A DNA stretch of 64,000 nt from positions 1-64,000 of the forward strand of contig JBMORW010000046.1 in assembly GCA_049322695.1 (NCBI GenBank), in the 5' to 3' direction. The notes under the pieces are model-generated. The model ran no database searches, had not been told where the DNA came from, and worked only from the letters and a program-made list of their open reading frames with translations. The position numbers and the translations under genes are program-made. Below are positions 25,744-34,917 of this stretch, one piece after another; the stretch's first letter is position 1; each line of letters begins with the position of its first letter. This stretch comes from CALGKJ01 sp049322695. Lineage in GTDB: Bacteria > Bacillota > Clostridia > Lutisporales > Lutisporaceae.

Positions 25744-28143
25744 ATGCTAAGTAAAAAATATAATCACACTGAAAGCGAGAAAAAATGGCAAAACTACTGG
25801 AAGGAAATAGAGATATACAAATATGACAGTACAGATATTAAGGAGGTATACTCAATAGATACTCCACCTCCAACCGTTAATGGGAATCTTCATATAGGCC
25901 ATATATTCTCATATACTCAAGCGGAAATGATTGCGCGCTATCAGAGGATGCAAGGTAAAAATGTATTCTACCCCTTTGGCTTCGATGATAACGGTCTTCC
26001 TACGGAGAGATTGGTAGAGAAGGAAAAAAGCATCAGGGCAAAGGATTTGCCAAGAAGCGCGTTTACTGAGCTGTGCCTTGATACAACTGCCAAGTATGAG
26101 GAAGAGTTTAAAGAGCTTTGGCAGTCTTTGGGCTTTAGTGTTGACTGGAGTCTTCAATACGAAACAATCAATCCAGTATCTCAAAGAATATCACAAAAAT
26201 CATTTTTGGATTTGGTAGAAAAAGGTAAGGCATATATAAAGGAAACACCCGTCTTATGGTGCACTAACTGTCAAACCTCAATAGCACAGGCAGAGCTTGA
26301 ATGGCTGGACAAAGAAACAAGCTTCAATTATATAAACTTTGAGTCAGACAATAATAGTATTACAGTAGCTACAACAAGGCCGGAGCTTTTGTATGGCTGT
26401 ACTGCAATTTTTGTTCATCCAGAGGATGAACGCTACAAGACCTTGATAGGCAAAAACGCAGTTGTTCCTTTATACGGATATGAGGTTAACATATTGGGAG
26501 ATGAAAGAGTATCAATGGATAAGGGTACAGGCGCAGTTATGTGCTGTACTTTTGGAGACAGCACTGATATGGATTGGTATAACGATTATAAGCTGCCATA
26601 CAGAAAGGTAATAGAGGGCAACGGGCTTATTTATGATGAAGTGCCTTACATTGCAAAAATGAGCGTATATGATGCCAGGACAAAAATTATTGAACTGCTT
26701 AATGAAAAAGGCTTGATAATAAAAAGTGAAAGGCTGGCTCACTCTGTTAGCATACATGAGAGATGCGGATGCGAGACGGAGATCATTCCATCCAGACAAT
26801 GGTATATTGACGTATTGGGTATTAAAGAACAGCTGTTGGAAGCAGGTGACAAAATAAATTGGTATCCGGAAACAATGAAGATAAGATATCAAAACTGGGT
26901 AAGTAATCTCAAGTGGGATTGGTGTATATCAAGGCAGAGATATTTTGGTGTACCCTTTCCGGTTTGGTATTGCAGCCATTGTGGTCATATCATTTTGGCT
27001 GATGAAGAAATGCTTCCGGTAAACCCCCTTGAAGAAAAGCCCTCCAGGGTATGCGAATGCGGCAGTTATGATTTCATGCCTGAAGAAGCTGTTTTCGACA
27101 CGTGGGCAACCTCATCAGTAACTCCGTTGATAAATGCAAAATGGAAAGAAGCAGAAAACAGGATGGACCAGCTTTACCCCATGAGTATGAGAACACAGGC
27201 TCATGAGATAATAAGAACATGGGCATTCTATACAATAGTAAAAAGCCTTTATCACACCGGGCAGATACCCTGGAGGGACATCATGGTATGCGGCTTTGTT
27301 ATGGCTAAGAAAGGCGAAAAAATAAGCAAATCTAAAAGCAATTCTTCTAATACGCCAAAGGAGCTGATTCTTGAGCATTCTGCAGATGCTATAAGGTATT
27401 GGGCGGCAAATGCAAGGCTTGGTACAGATATAATGTTCTCAGAAGAGGATTTGCTAGGCTCTAAGAGATTTTTAACAAAGCTATGGAATGCGTCAAAATT
27501 TGCTATTATGCATCTGGCAGATTATGATAACAAAAAGCCTCAAAAGCTTATGGCTTCCGATAAGTGGATAATATCCGGCTTTAATCAGACTATGACTAAG
27601 GCAAAGGGATATTTGGACAGATATGAAATAGGAGCAGCTAGGCAAGCAATAGATGATTTTTTCTGGAATGATTTCTGTGACAACTATCTTGAGCTGGTAA
27701 AGGACAGACTTTATAAGCCTGAAGTTCATGGTGCGGAAGAAAGAACATCAGGACAGCACGCATTATATAAAGTTCTGCTAGGAATATTAAAGCTGTATTC
27801 TATATATGTGCCTCATATTACAGAGGAAATCTATCAGGCATATTTTGCAGAGAAAGAAAACCTGTTGTCCATACACACTAGCCAATGGGATGAAGGCAGT
27901 GAAACAGATATAAAGCTGCAAAGGTTTGGATATATGCTGGATGAAATACTTAAAGAGGTAAGGAAATATAAGTCGGAGAATAATCTGTCACTAAGAGCCG
28001 AGCTGAAAAAGCTAATACTGACGATACCCGATGAAGCCGTAGGACTGATGAAGGACGCTTTGTTGGATATTAAAATCTGTACTGCTTCAGAAAGCATCGA
28101 AATAATTAAAGGAAAGGAATTCAAGCTGGTGCTTGTAAATTAA
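25744..28143 (+). CDS. valS: Valyl-tRNA synthetase
   Basis: ValS charges tRNA-Val and edits misacylated threonine. It is 799 residues. The class I signatures are GNLHIGH and KISKS. The editing domain is present (TTRPELLYGCTAIFVHPEDE). Cysteine clusters CTNC and CSHCGH/CECG suggest zinc ribbons. DTPPPTVNGNLHIGHIFSYTQ resembles the archaeal-type branch rather than the longer bacterial form with a C-terminal coiled coil. I chose the ATG at 25744, 8 nt after GGAG; the GTG at 25735 touches the ribosome site. Regulated by the upstream T-box. Confidence 0.94.
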   Translation: MLSKKYNHTESEKKWQNYWKEIEIYKYDSTDIKEVYSIDTPPPTVNGNLHIGHIFSYTQAEMIARYQRMQGKNVFYPFGFDDNGLPTERLVEKEKSIRAKDLPRSAFTELCLDTTAKYEEEFKELWQSLGFSVDWSLQYETINPVSQRISQKSFLDLVEKGKAYIKETPVLWCTNCQTSIAQAELEWLDKETSFNYINFESDNNSITVATTRPELLYGCTAIFVHPEDERYKTLIGKNAVVPLYGYEVNILGDERVSMDKGTGAVMCCTFGDSTDMDWYNDYKLPYRKVIEGNGLIYDEVPYIAKMSVYDARTKIIELLNEKGLIIKSERLAHSVSIHERCGCETEIIPSRQWYIDVLGIKEQLLEAGDKINWYPETMKIRYQNWVSNLKWDWCISRQRYFGVPFPVWYCSHCGHIILADEEMLPVNPLEEKPSRVCECGSYDFMPEEAVFDTWATSSVTPLINAKWKEAENRMDQLYPMSMRTQAHEIIRTWAFYTIVKSLYHTGQIPWRDIMVCGFVMAKKGEKISKSKSNSSNTPKELILEHSADAIRYWAANARLGTDIMFSEEDLLGSKRFLTKLWNASKFAIMHLADYDNKKPQKLMASDKWIISGFNQTMTKAKGYLDRYEIGAARQAIDDFFWNDFCDNYLELVKDRLYKPEVHGAEERTSGQHALYKVLLGILKLYSIYVPHITEEIYQAYFAEKENLLSIHTSQWDEGSETDIKLQRFGYMLDEILKEVRKYKSENNLSLRAELKKLILTIPDEAVGLMKDALLDIKICTASESIEIIKGKEFKLVLVN

Positions 28144-28146
28144 TTA

Positions 28147-28177
28147 ATAGGGCAGACCATAAATGAGTCTGCCCTAT
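28147..28177. terminator. Bidirectional terminator after valS
   Basis: An 11-bp perfect stem ATAGGGCAGAC/GTCTGCCCTAT with a 9-nt loop between convergent genes. Confidence 0.75.
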
Positions 28178-28183
28178 GATTTA

Positions 28184-30235
28184 TTAAGCCAGCGGTTTAT
28201 TAAGCTCTTCCGTGCCCTCCAGAACAAATCTACCATCTCTGATAATATCTGTCCTGCTTCCATCCTTTGAAACAGCAGAAATGAGTTCAAGCTTCTCATA
28301 AGGTATGGTTATATCCAAATGCTTATAAGTATAAGCATTGTCAGGGTCTGATTTTCGCAACGCGGTTTTTTCATTCTCTCTGGATATAACTTCCTTCCCG
28401 TCAAGCATATTATATACAGGATTATCTTCCTCATGCTTATAGCAAGTATCTCCGATAGCAAAATGCGGACCCATTTTTTCTGCAACCAGAATAGGAAGCA
28501 GATTTGCTATACCGTATTTCATTGCCATGGCATATGCCTTTGTGTTCGTACCAATCGCAAACTCTCCCATAGGTAATGTTGTAAATGGAAACAGCATATT
28601 ATCCTCTATATATTTTTTATTGTCTATGTCATTTTGAAAATTGGAACAGCTGTACTCTTCAATATATCCGTTATTGAACTTCAGCATAAGATTCTTATAA
28701 TTGAAGCCTCTTAGGAATATCTCCTCCAGATGTAGCATACCGTTTGTACCATGTAGTTTGGGTGTAGTAAACACCTCTCCCACAGGTATGTTTACATCAG
28801 CCACGCAATTAAAGAAGTTCGTGTGCTTTGCAGTATCCTCCAGATCGAAGAGGGATACTCTTATATCAGTAAGATTTCCGTTGCATCCTTTTATATGAAC
28901 ATGCCCGGCCTTATCAAGCACATCTATTATTTTCTGTTGTATAGATTCATGCTGATTGTTGTCCATTGAATTAATCAGCATCATCTCCTCAAATATGTCT
29001 TCATAAATATCTCCTATTTCCGGTGAAGGCAGAGCAATTATTGTAAAGGTGGATTCATCCCTTCTTATGTACTGGGAAAATACCTTATTTATTCTAATAT
29101 TATATTTATTATAAGCCTCTGTCTGAGCTGCATCCAGCTTCAGATTTTCTTTTTTGCTGGCAGGAGAAAAGGGTCTTTCTCCGAAGCTTCTGAAAACAAT
29201 ATTGCCGGAAGAGCCTTCTAATACATCCTTATACTCGGTACAGGCATTAAGCTGGCTATGAAAAAGCAAATCCAGATACTCTTCGTCAACTAGAATCGAA
29301 TTATCAAACTTATGGTCATAGTTATACTGCGGGTTTATGTTGGTGCTAAGAAGATTCACATGAGCTCTGCCTCTGTAGCCTGATGCCTCAAGATTCTTAA
29401 TAATGTATTTTGCTAAAATTTCATGTCCTATTGCGTAGATTATATATACTGTATTTCTGCTGCTTGGCTTTTTATTGTCTCTCTTGAAGCTTCTTATATA
29501 AGCGCTGACAATATTTTTTGACAGCTCCAAGAGCTTTTCCTCGGGATAGCTGCTTATAAATTGGGCTATCCTTATTTCATGATCAGTAATGCAGCGGGGG
29601 TGCTTGAATAGAAATCTTACATCCCTTAAATCAGAGTTAAATATAATATTATTAATAGCTTTGTAATCAAAGTCAAGCCTTTCAAGCAAGTTTACCCTTG
29701 AATCCCTTTGCAGGGTTTCTTCCTCCCGGCTTCTGATAATGCTCTTTAGAATATCATACTTAACCTCACTTGTGCTAATAAGCTCATAAATATCAATAAT
29801 AAGCTTGCTATATTCATAGAGCTTATAGCGTTTGTGATTTAATGCATAGCTGTGGCAGTTGTACACCTCTGAATAAACATAAGACAAAAGCTGTCCTATT
29901 CCATCACCAAAGCAAGCTGTACAGTAGGAAGGATTGGCATAGCTTTTATCATAGCTTCCAGGCATTAAATCACCATAAATCTGAATGTTCTGCTGCATTA
30001 ACAAATCCAGTGAGCTTGATAAATAATAGTTTTCATTGGTCTGCCTTTCCAAGTTGAAAAATATCAGTAGTTTTGTGCAGATGCCTGTGAAGTAATCATT
30101 AAGGAAAGAATCATCGAACTTATTGTTTCTTAAAGCTTGTTCATCAATAATGCTGTTGATTCTGCTTATAATGAATTGATAGTCACTTTCAATTCTCAAA
30201 TTTTCCGAATCCACTATCTCCTGCCATCTGTTCAT
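28184..30235 (-). CDS. Long-form M29-type peptidase with an extra N-terminal domain
   Basis: A 683-residue protein. The C-terminal half, from about residue 330, resembles M29 aminopeptidases: PVGEVFTTPKL and MGEFAIGTN supply the two glutamates, and GPHFAIGDTCY the histidine and tyrosine. The terminal H-x-D motif appears as HLD in YKHLDITIPY after an insertion of about 30 residues. The N-terminal 330 residues are predicted soluble and helical and are not recognised. Catalytic activity is likely but unproven. It lies upstream of no other gene and 10 bp downstream of aroE's start side, so it may be read through from the aro operon. Confidence 0.78.
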   Translation of the reverse strand: MNRWQEIVDSENLRIESDYQFIISRINSIIDEQALRNNKFDDSFLNDYFTGICTKLLIFFNLERQTNENYYLSSSLDLLMQQNIQIYGDLMPGSYDKSYANPSYCTACFGDGIGQLLSYVYSEVYNCHSYALNHKRYKLYEYSKLIIDIYELISTSEVKYDILKSIIRSREEETLQRDSRVNLLERLDFDYKAINNIIFNSDLRDVRFLFKHPRCITDHEIRIAQFISSYPEEKLLELSKNIVSAYIRSFKRDNKKPSSRNTVYIIYAIGHEILAKYIIKNLEASGYRGRAHVNLLSTNINPQYNYDHKFDNSILVDEEYLDLLFHSQLNACTEYKDVLEGSSGNIVFRSFGERPFSPASKKENLKLDAAQTEAYNKYNIRINKVFSQYIRRDESTFTIIALPSPEIGDIYEDIFEEMMLINSMDNNQHESIQQKIIDVLDKAGHVHIKGCNGNLTDIRVSLFDLEDTAKHTNFFNCVADVNIPVGEVFTTPKLHGTNGMLHLEEIFLRGFNYKNLMLKFNNGYIEEYSCSNFQNDIDNKKYIEDNMLFPFTTLPMGEFAIGTNTKAYAMAMKYGIANLLPILVAEKMGPHFAIGDTCYKHEEDNPVYNMLDGKEVISRENEKTALRKSDPDNAYTYKHLDITIPYEKLELISAVSKDGSRTDIIRDGRFVLEGTEELNKPLA

Positions 30236-30245
30236 TGTTAACCCC

Positions 30246-31067
30246 CTAAAAATTATTTATTGATAAAATATTGATATAGACCTCATCAATAGAGGCTTTA
30301 TCCAGTTCAATACCATTCCAGTGCTTATATGCAGCCACAGCTTGTGCAGCAAGCATATATAGTCCATTTGCTGTTTTCAGACCGCGTGCCCTTGCTTCCC
30401 TTAAAAAGAGTGTTTCCTTTGGGTTGTAAATAATGTCAACTGCAGCTTCAAAACCTCCCAAAACCTTTGGATCAACTGGTGCACAAGCGGTATTGGGATA
30501 CATTCCGCAGGGTGTGCAGTTAATTATAATATCTTGATTTTTTACTTGATTTAGCTGATGATAATCAATTATTTCAACACCAGGAATATTGATGCTGTTT
30601 TCGCTATCAAATCTTTTTCTGCTGACAATGGTGACTTTGCTTATATCATTATCTATAAGATAACAGGCAATAGTCCTTGCTGAGCCTCCTGTACCAAGGA
30701 CCACGGCACTCTTTCCCGAAACTTGTATTTCATGCTTATTCAGCATTGCACCAAAGCCTATATAATCTGTATTGAAGCCGATTAATCTGTCACCTGCAGC
30801 TATTGTATTGACGGCACCAATTCTTTCGGCCTCAGAGGATATATGGTCAAGATGCTTCATAACCTCAAGCTTATAGGGTATGGTTACATTAATACCCTTT
30901 ATTCCGCTTTCTACAAGGTTTCTTACAAAGTCGCCCAAATCTTCTTTTTTTATTTCAAACAGCTTGTACTGCGCATCAATACCAAGAACATCAAAAATAT
31001 AGGAGTGTATCTGTGGTGAAAAGCTATGCTGCAGCTTCTCTCCTAATAAACCATATATCAATCCCAT
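30246..31067 (-). CDS. aroE: Shikimate dehydrogenase
   Basis: AroE reduces 3-dehydroshikimate to shikimate with NADPH. It has 273 residues. The N-terminal substrate domain has SFSPQIHSYIF and NVTIPYK with the catalytic lysine; the NADP-binding loop is VLGTGGSARTIA; and NTDYIGFG contains the conserved aspartate. It is the last gene of an aroB-aroA-aroC-aroE operon and overlaps the end of aroC by 10 bp, so its translation is probably coupled. Confidence 0.94.
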   Translation of the reverse strand: MGLIYGLLGEKLQHSFSPQIHSYIFDVLGIDAQYKLFEIKKEDLGDFVRNLVESGIKGINVTIPYKLEVMKHLDHISSEAERIGAVNTIAAGDRLIGFNTDYIGFGAMLNKHEIQVSGKSAVVLGTGGSARTIACYLIDNDISKVTIVSRKRFDSENSINIPGVEIIDYHQLNQVKNQDIIINCTPCGMYPNTACAPVDPKVLGGFEAAVDIIYNPKETLFLREARARGLKTANGLYMLAAQAVAAYKHWNGIELDKASIDEVYINILSINNF

Positions 31068-32158
31068 ATGAAGTACTTCCTTTCGTTCATTAACATATCA
31101 AGTACGGCCAATGCAGCTGCAGCCTCTACTACAGGTAAAGCCCTGGGCACAATGCAAGGATCATGTCTTCCTGAAACACTTATTACTGCATCTTTCATTT
31201 CTCTAATATCTACGGTATTCTGTTTAACTGCTATGGAAGGAGTAGGCTTGAAGGCTGCTCTGAAAACTACAGGCATGCCGTTTGTAATGCCTCCAAGTAT
31301 TCCTCCGCATTTATTAGTATAGGTTGATATCTTGCTGCCATTGATATAAAACTCATCATTTGATTGAGAGCCTTTCATATTACTTATATTAAAGCCAGCT
31401 CCAAACTCGATGCCCTTGATGGCAGGTATGGAGAACAGCAGATGAGAGAGCAAGCTTTCAAATGAATCAAAAAATGGAGAACCCAAACCGGCAGGCAGAT
31501 TGACAATAGCAGCCTCTACTATGCCGCCTATTGAATCTCCTTCCTTTGAGACTTGCTCAATCAGCTCCTGCATTGCTTTACCGGAATGGAAATCTATTGT
31601 TGGAAAGTTACTGGAGTGCAGTTGTTCCAGCAAGCCTGAATCAATATTGACTGGATCAAAGCCAGCATCCCTTATGTGTCCTATACCGTAGATGTGACTT
31701 CCTATTGATATATTATGCTTTATAAGCAGCTGCTTTGCAACAGCCCCTGCAATAACCAACGGTGCTGTAAGCCTTCCCGAAAAATGCCCGCCTCCTCTAT
31801 AGTCATTATAGCCGGAATGCTTCATATAACCTGTGTAATCAGCATGCCCGGGGCGCAAGAGGTTTTTATTAGATTCATAGCTGGATGAATCCACATCATT
31901 ATTATAAATGATTATAGTTAGAGGTGAGCCGGAGGTCTTGCCGTTAAAATATCCGCTCAATATTTCAAAGGAGTCTGTTTCTTTTCTGGATGAGGTAAGC
32001 TTGCCTCTGCCGGGAGCTCTTCTTTTCAGCTCAAGCTTAATAGCATCTAAATCCAGGCTTATTCCCGCAGGTATACCGTCTAGTACTATGCCTATTCCCT
32101 TTCCGTGAGACTCACCAAATATGGAAAGCTTAAAATTATTTCCCCAGGTCGAGTTCAT
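31058..32158 (-). CDS. aroC: Chorismate synthase
   Basis: AroC converts EPSP to chorismate with reduced FMN. It has 366 residues. Signatures are GESHGKGIG at the N-terminus, ELKRRAPGRG, RPGHADYTG and YRGGGHFSGRLTA, and RHDPCIVPRALPVVEA near the end. The ATG at 32158 has GGGAGGT 7 nt upstream; a longer frame to 32191 is not needed. It overlaps the end of aroA by 23 bp. Confidence 0.95.
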   Translation of the reverse strand: MNSTWGNNFKLSIFGESHGKGIGIVLDGIPAGISLDLDAIKLELKRRAPGRGKLTSSRKETDSFEILSGYFNGKTSGSPLTIIIYNNDVDSSSYESNKNLLRPGHADYTGYMKHSGYNDYRGGGHFSGRLTAPLVIAGAVAKQLLIKHNISIGSHIYGIGHIRDAGFDPVNIDSGLLEQLHSSNFPTIDFHSGKAMQELIEQVSKEGDSIGGIVEAAIVNLPAGLGSPFFDSFESLLSHLLFSIPAIKGIEFGAGFNISNMKGSQSNDEFYINGSKISTYTNKCGGILGGITNGMPVVFRAAFKPTPSIAVKQNTVDIREMKDAVISVSGRHDPCIVPRALPVVEAAAALAVLDMLMNERKYFIWD

Positions 32159-33410
32159 CGAATATACCTCCCAATAATTTAAAATCTTCAAAGAAATGAG
32201 GATAGGACTTGTTTATAGACTCATATCCGTCTATTATAACCGGCTGTATGCAGCCTATTGATGCAACAGCCAATGCCATTGCTATTCTGTGGTCATTCCA
32301 GCTGCTTACCCTTCCTCCATATAAAGCCTTCTTTCCGTGAATTATGATGCTGTCTTCATTTTCCCATATTTCAGCTCCAAGCTTGCTCAGCTCAGTTACT
32401 ATAGCTTTAAGTCTGTCAGATTCCTTTACTCTTAGCCTTGCTGCATTAACAATTCTGGTTTCACCCTTCGCTAAAGCTCCCAGCACTGCAATGGCAGGAG
32501 CCAAATCCGGACAATCAGAAACATCAACTGTTATGCCTCTTATAGGAGAGCGGCTGATACTGATTCCTTCAGCATCCAAGCTGATTTGTGCCCCCATTTC
32601 GCTTAGTATCTTTAATATTACGGAATCACCCTGTACAGAGCTGTTGTTAAGACCTGCACATTTTATAGGGCCTGACAAAGCTCCTGCAGCCAGCCAGAAT
32701 GCAGCCTGAGAATAATCTCCCTCCATGCTTAAGTGTGAGCTAATGTATTTCTGGTTTCCGGGAATGTAGAAAACACTATAGTCAATATTCTCAACAGTGA
32801 CTCCGAACTTCCTCATTTCCTCTATGGTAATATCTACATAGCCTTTTGATTCCAGCTTGTTCTGTATCCTGATGTATGAATCGCCCTCGAGAAGAGGAAG
32901 TGCAAGAAGCAGGCCTGTAACAAACTGAGAGCTGATGCCGCCATCTATTTCATATGTACCGGGAACTAAACGACCCCTTACGGTTACTGGTAAGCGATCT
33001 GAGGAAAAGCTTACGCAATGAGAGCTGAATGCTTCTATATATGAGGTAATTGGTCTTTCTGACAATCTCCCTCTGCCGGTAAATGTTACTTCATCCCTGA
33101 AAAGTAATGATACAGGTATCATAAACCTCAGGGTAGAGCCGGATTCTCTGCAATCAATAACAGCTTTCTCATGACTGCCATGCTTTCCACCATTTATCAC
33201 AAGGGTGCTGCCTTTTACCTCTATATCTGCACCAAGTGTTCTGACTGCGCTGATAGTAGCATTTATATCCTCTGAAAAAACCATTCTGTTGAGGACAGAA
33301 ATTCCCGAAGACAGAGATGCACCTATAATTGACCTGTGCATGATACTTTTTGAAGAAGGTACATCAATAGTACCCGACAGCGCATTTGGTATAATTCTTA
33401 TAGTGCCTAT
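32136..33410 (-). CDS. aroA: 3-phosphoshikimate 1-carboxyvinyltransferase (EPSP synthase), apparent AUA start
   Basis: AroA joins phosphoenolpyruvate to shikimate-3-phosphate. The first canonical start is the ATG at 33341, but it lies inside the conserved substrate motif (VPSSKSIMHRS) and would remove the essential Ser-Lys-Ser. In-frame sequence upstream reads IGTIRIIPNALSGTIDVPSSKS, a good family N-terminus, and contains no ATG, GTG or TTG. The best candidate is an ATA at 33410, 9 nt after GGAGG, which overlaps the aroB stop as ATAG. With this start the protein has 424 residues. Other motifs (NGGISSQFVTGLLLALP, ARLRVKESDRL, NDHRIAMALAVA) are intact. Confidence 0.88.
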   Translation of the reverse strand: MGTIRIIPNALSGTIDVPSSKSIMHRSIIGASLSSGISVLNRMVFSEDINATISAVRTLGADIEVKGSTLVINGGKHGSHEKAVIDCRESGSTLRFMIPVSLLFRDEVTFTGRGRLSERPITSYIEAFSSHCVSFSSDRLPVTVRGRLVPGTYEIDGGISSQFVTGLLLALPLLEGDSYIRIQNKLESKGYVDITIEEMRKFGVTVENIDYSVFYIPGNQKYISSHLSMEGDYSQAAFWLAAGALSGPIKCAGLNNSSVQGDSVILKILSEMGAQISLDAEGISISRSPIRGITVDVSDCPDLAPAIAVLGALAKGETRIVNAARLRVKESDRLKAIVTELSKLGAEIWENEDSIIIHGKKALYGGRVSSWNDHRIAMALAVASIGCIQPVIIDGYESINKSYPHFFEDFKLLGGIFDELDLGK

Positions 33411-34492
33411 TTCTGAACACCTCCTAACTCATTAAAAGACTTATGAATGCTTTCTATACTAACCTTCTTTATAAAAGCATCTCCTATAGTCCTTAACAGA
33501 ACAAGGTTTATATTGAAATCTGAGCGTTTCTTATCCAATGCTATAATGTCTGCTGCCTTTTTTATGTCAGTACAAGAAATATCTGTGGGGAGTCCGTATT
33601 TCTTAAGGAGCTCTGAAAGTCTGTCAGATGTACCGCTTTGAGTAATACCAAGCTTTTCTCCGTAATCGGCCATTATACTCATTCCTATAGCAACCGCCTC
33701 GCCATGAAGATAAAAATCATAATTATAAAGCCTTTCAATGGCATGTCCAAAGGTATGACCAAAATTCAGCAGCATGCGCTCCCCAATATCCCTTTCATCG
33801 CGCTGTACTATAGCAGACTTGATTCTGCAGCAAATGTATATAATACTGCCTATTTCAGAAAGTAGCCCATCAAAATCTGGAAACCCCAGAAGCCTGTCAA
33901 AAAGTACACTGTCTTTTATAGCAGCATATTTGATTACCTCTGATAAGCCATTACGCAATTCTCTATCGGGTAGTGTGCATAATAACAGTGGATCAATATA
34001 TACAGCCTTGGGCTGATAAAAGCTTCCTACAAGATTCTTTCCATAACTGGTGTTTATGCCTACCTTGCCGCCTATACTGCTGTCCACCTGAGAAAGCAAT
34101 GTGGTAGGTATCTGTATATAAGGTATGCCCCTCATGTAAGTAGCCGCGGCAAAACCGGCTATATCACCCACAACACCTCCGCCCAGAGCTGCTATCATAC
34201 ACCCCCGGTCCGCCTCTGCCTCTGATAGAAAATCATATATAGAGGTGAGGGTGTCAAGAGATTTGCTGCGCTCGCCTGCAGGTATTGAAAACCGGCTGCA
34301 TAAATAGCCTGCCTTTGAAAAGGACCTGCTTGCAGACTCGTAATAAAGCTCTTCTACGTTTGAATCAGTAATGATTATAAGCTTTTTACTGCCAGAAACA
34401 TTTTTAAGCATGGTTCCAATTTCATGGAGTATGTTGTTTTCTATTACTATATCATAGGTACCTTGAGAAGTACTAACAGTAATTGTATACAT
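33407..34492 (-). CDS. aroB: 3-dehydroquinate synthase
   Basis: AroB makes 3-dehydroquinate from DAHP using NAD and a divalent metal. It has 361 residues. ALGGGVVGDIAGFAAATYMRG is the NAD/DAHP signature. QIPTTLLSQVDSSIGGKVGIN and NFGHTFGHAIERL contain substrate and metal ligands. It is the first gene of the aro operon. Its TAG stop overlaps the presumed aroA start. Confidence 0.95.
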   Translation of the reverse strand: MYTITVSTSQGTYDIVIENNILHEIGTMLKNVSGSKKLIIITDSNVEELYYESASRSFSKAGYLCSRFSIPAGERSKSLDTLTSIYDFLSEAEADRGCMIAALGGGVVGDIAGFAAATYMRGIPYIQIPTTLLSQVDSSIGGKVGINTSYGKNLVGSFYQPKAVYIDPLLLCTLPDRELRNGLSEVIKYAAIKDSVLFDRLLGFPDFDGLLSEIGSIIYICCRIKSAIVQRDERDIGERMLLNFGHTFGHAIERLYNYDFYLHGEAVAIGMSIMADYGEKLGITQSGTSDRLSELLKKYGLPTDISCTDIKKAADIIALDKKRSDFNINLVLLRTIGDAFIKKVSIESIHKSFNELGGVQK

Positions 34493-34917
34493 AATATAAC
34501 TCTCCCAATTCCTAATTAATATACAGGTTTCTTAATAAGCTTCCGATAAATAATATACGGATTATTATGATTATATTAATCCGGTAAATCCATATTAAAC
34601 ACGCTTTATTAACAATTCCCATAATGTAATAATTTTATCATAAAATAACAATGTTATTCCATATTTTAAAAAACTGAATATTAACACTTTTAAAACATCA
34701 TAGAAAGATGTACAATTTATATTAACGAGTCTTAAGATGTCCTATAACTCTTTAGACGACGGGTATTATTAAAAATAAACAGACGATGGGCAAAATCTTC
34801 CACCTTGTTGAAGCGGTATGTTGAAATTACAGACGATTTCTTCAATTGCTTTAAGTGCTTAAGGGGATAATTTAACTAACGGTTTATGCTTTTGATAAAC
34901 TGCTGGGAGAGGGATGT
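34493..34917. other. 425-bp non-coding gap between divergent aroB and the diguanylate cyclase gene
   Basis: AT-rich with no ORF that has a ribosome site. Three copies of AGACGA occur on the plus strand: AGACGACGGG at 34754-34763, AGACGATGGG at 34781-34790 and AGACGAT at 34831-34837. It must contain promoters for both flanking genes. I could not assign a riboswitch. Confidence 0.5.

Noticed and set aside
34740..34917. Possible c-di-GMP class I riboswitch before the diguanylate cyclase
   Set aside because: GGGCAAAA is reminiscent of the class I start, but the conserved GACGCAAAGCC region and receptor elements are absent.
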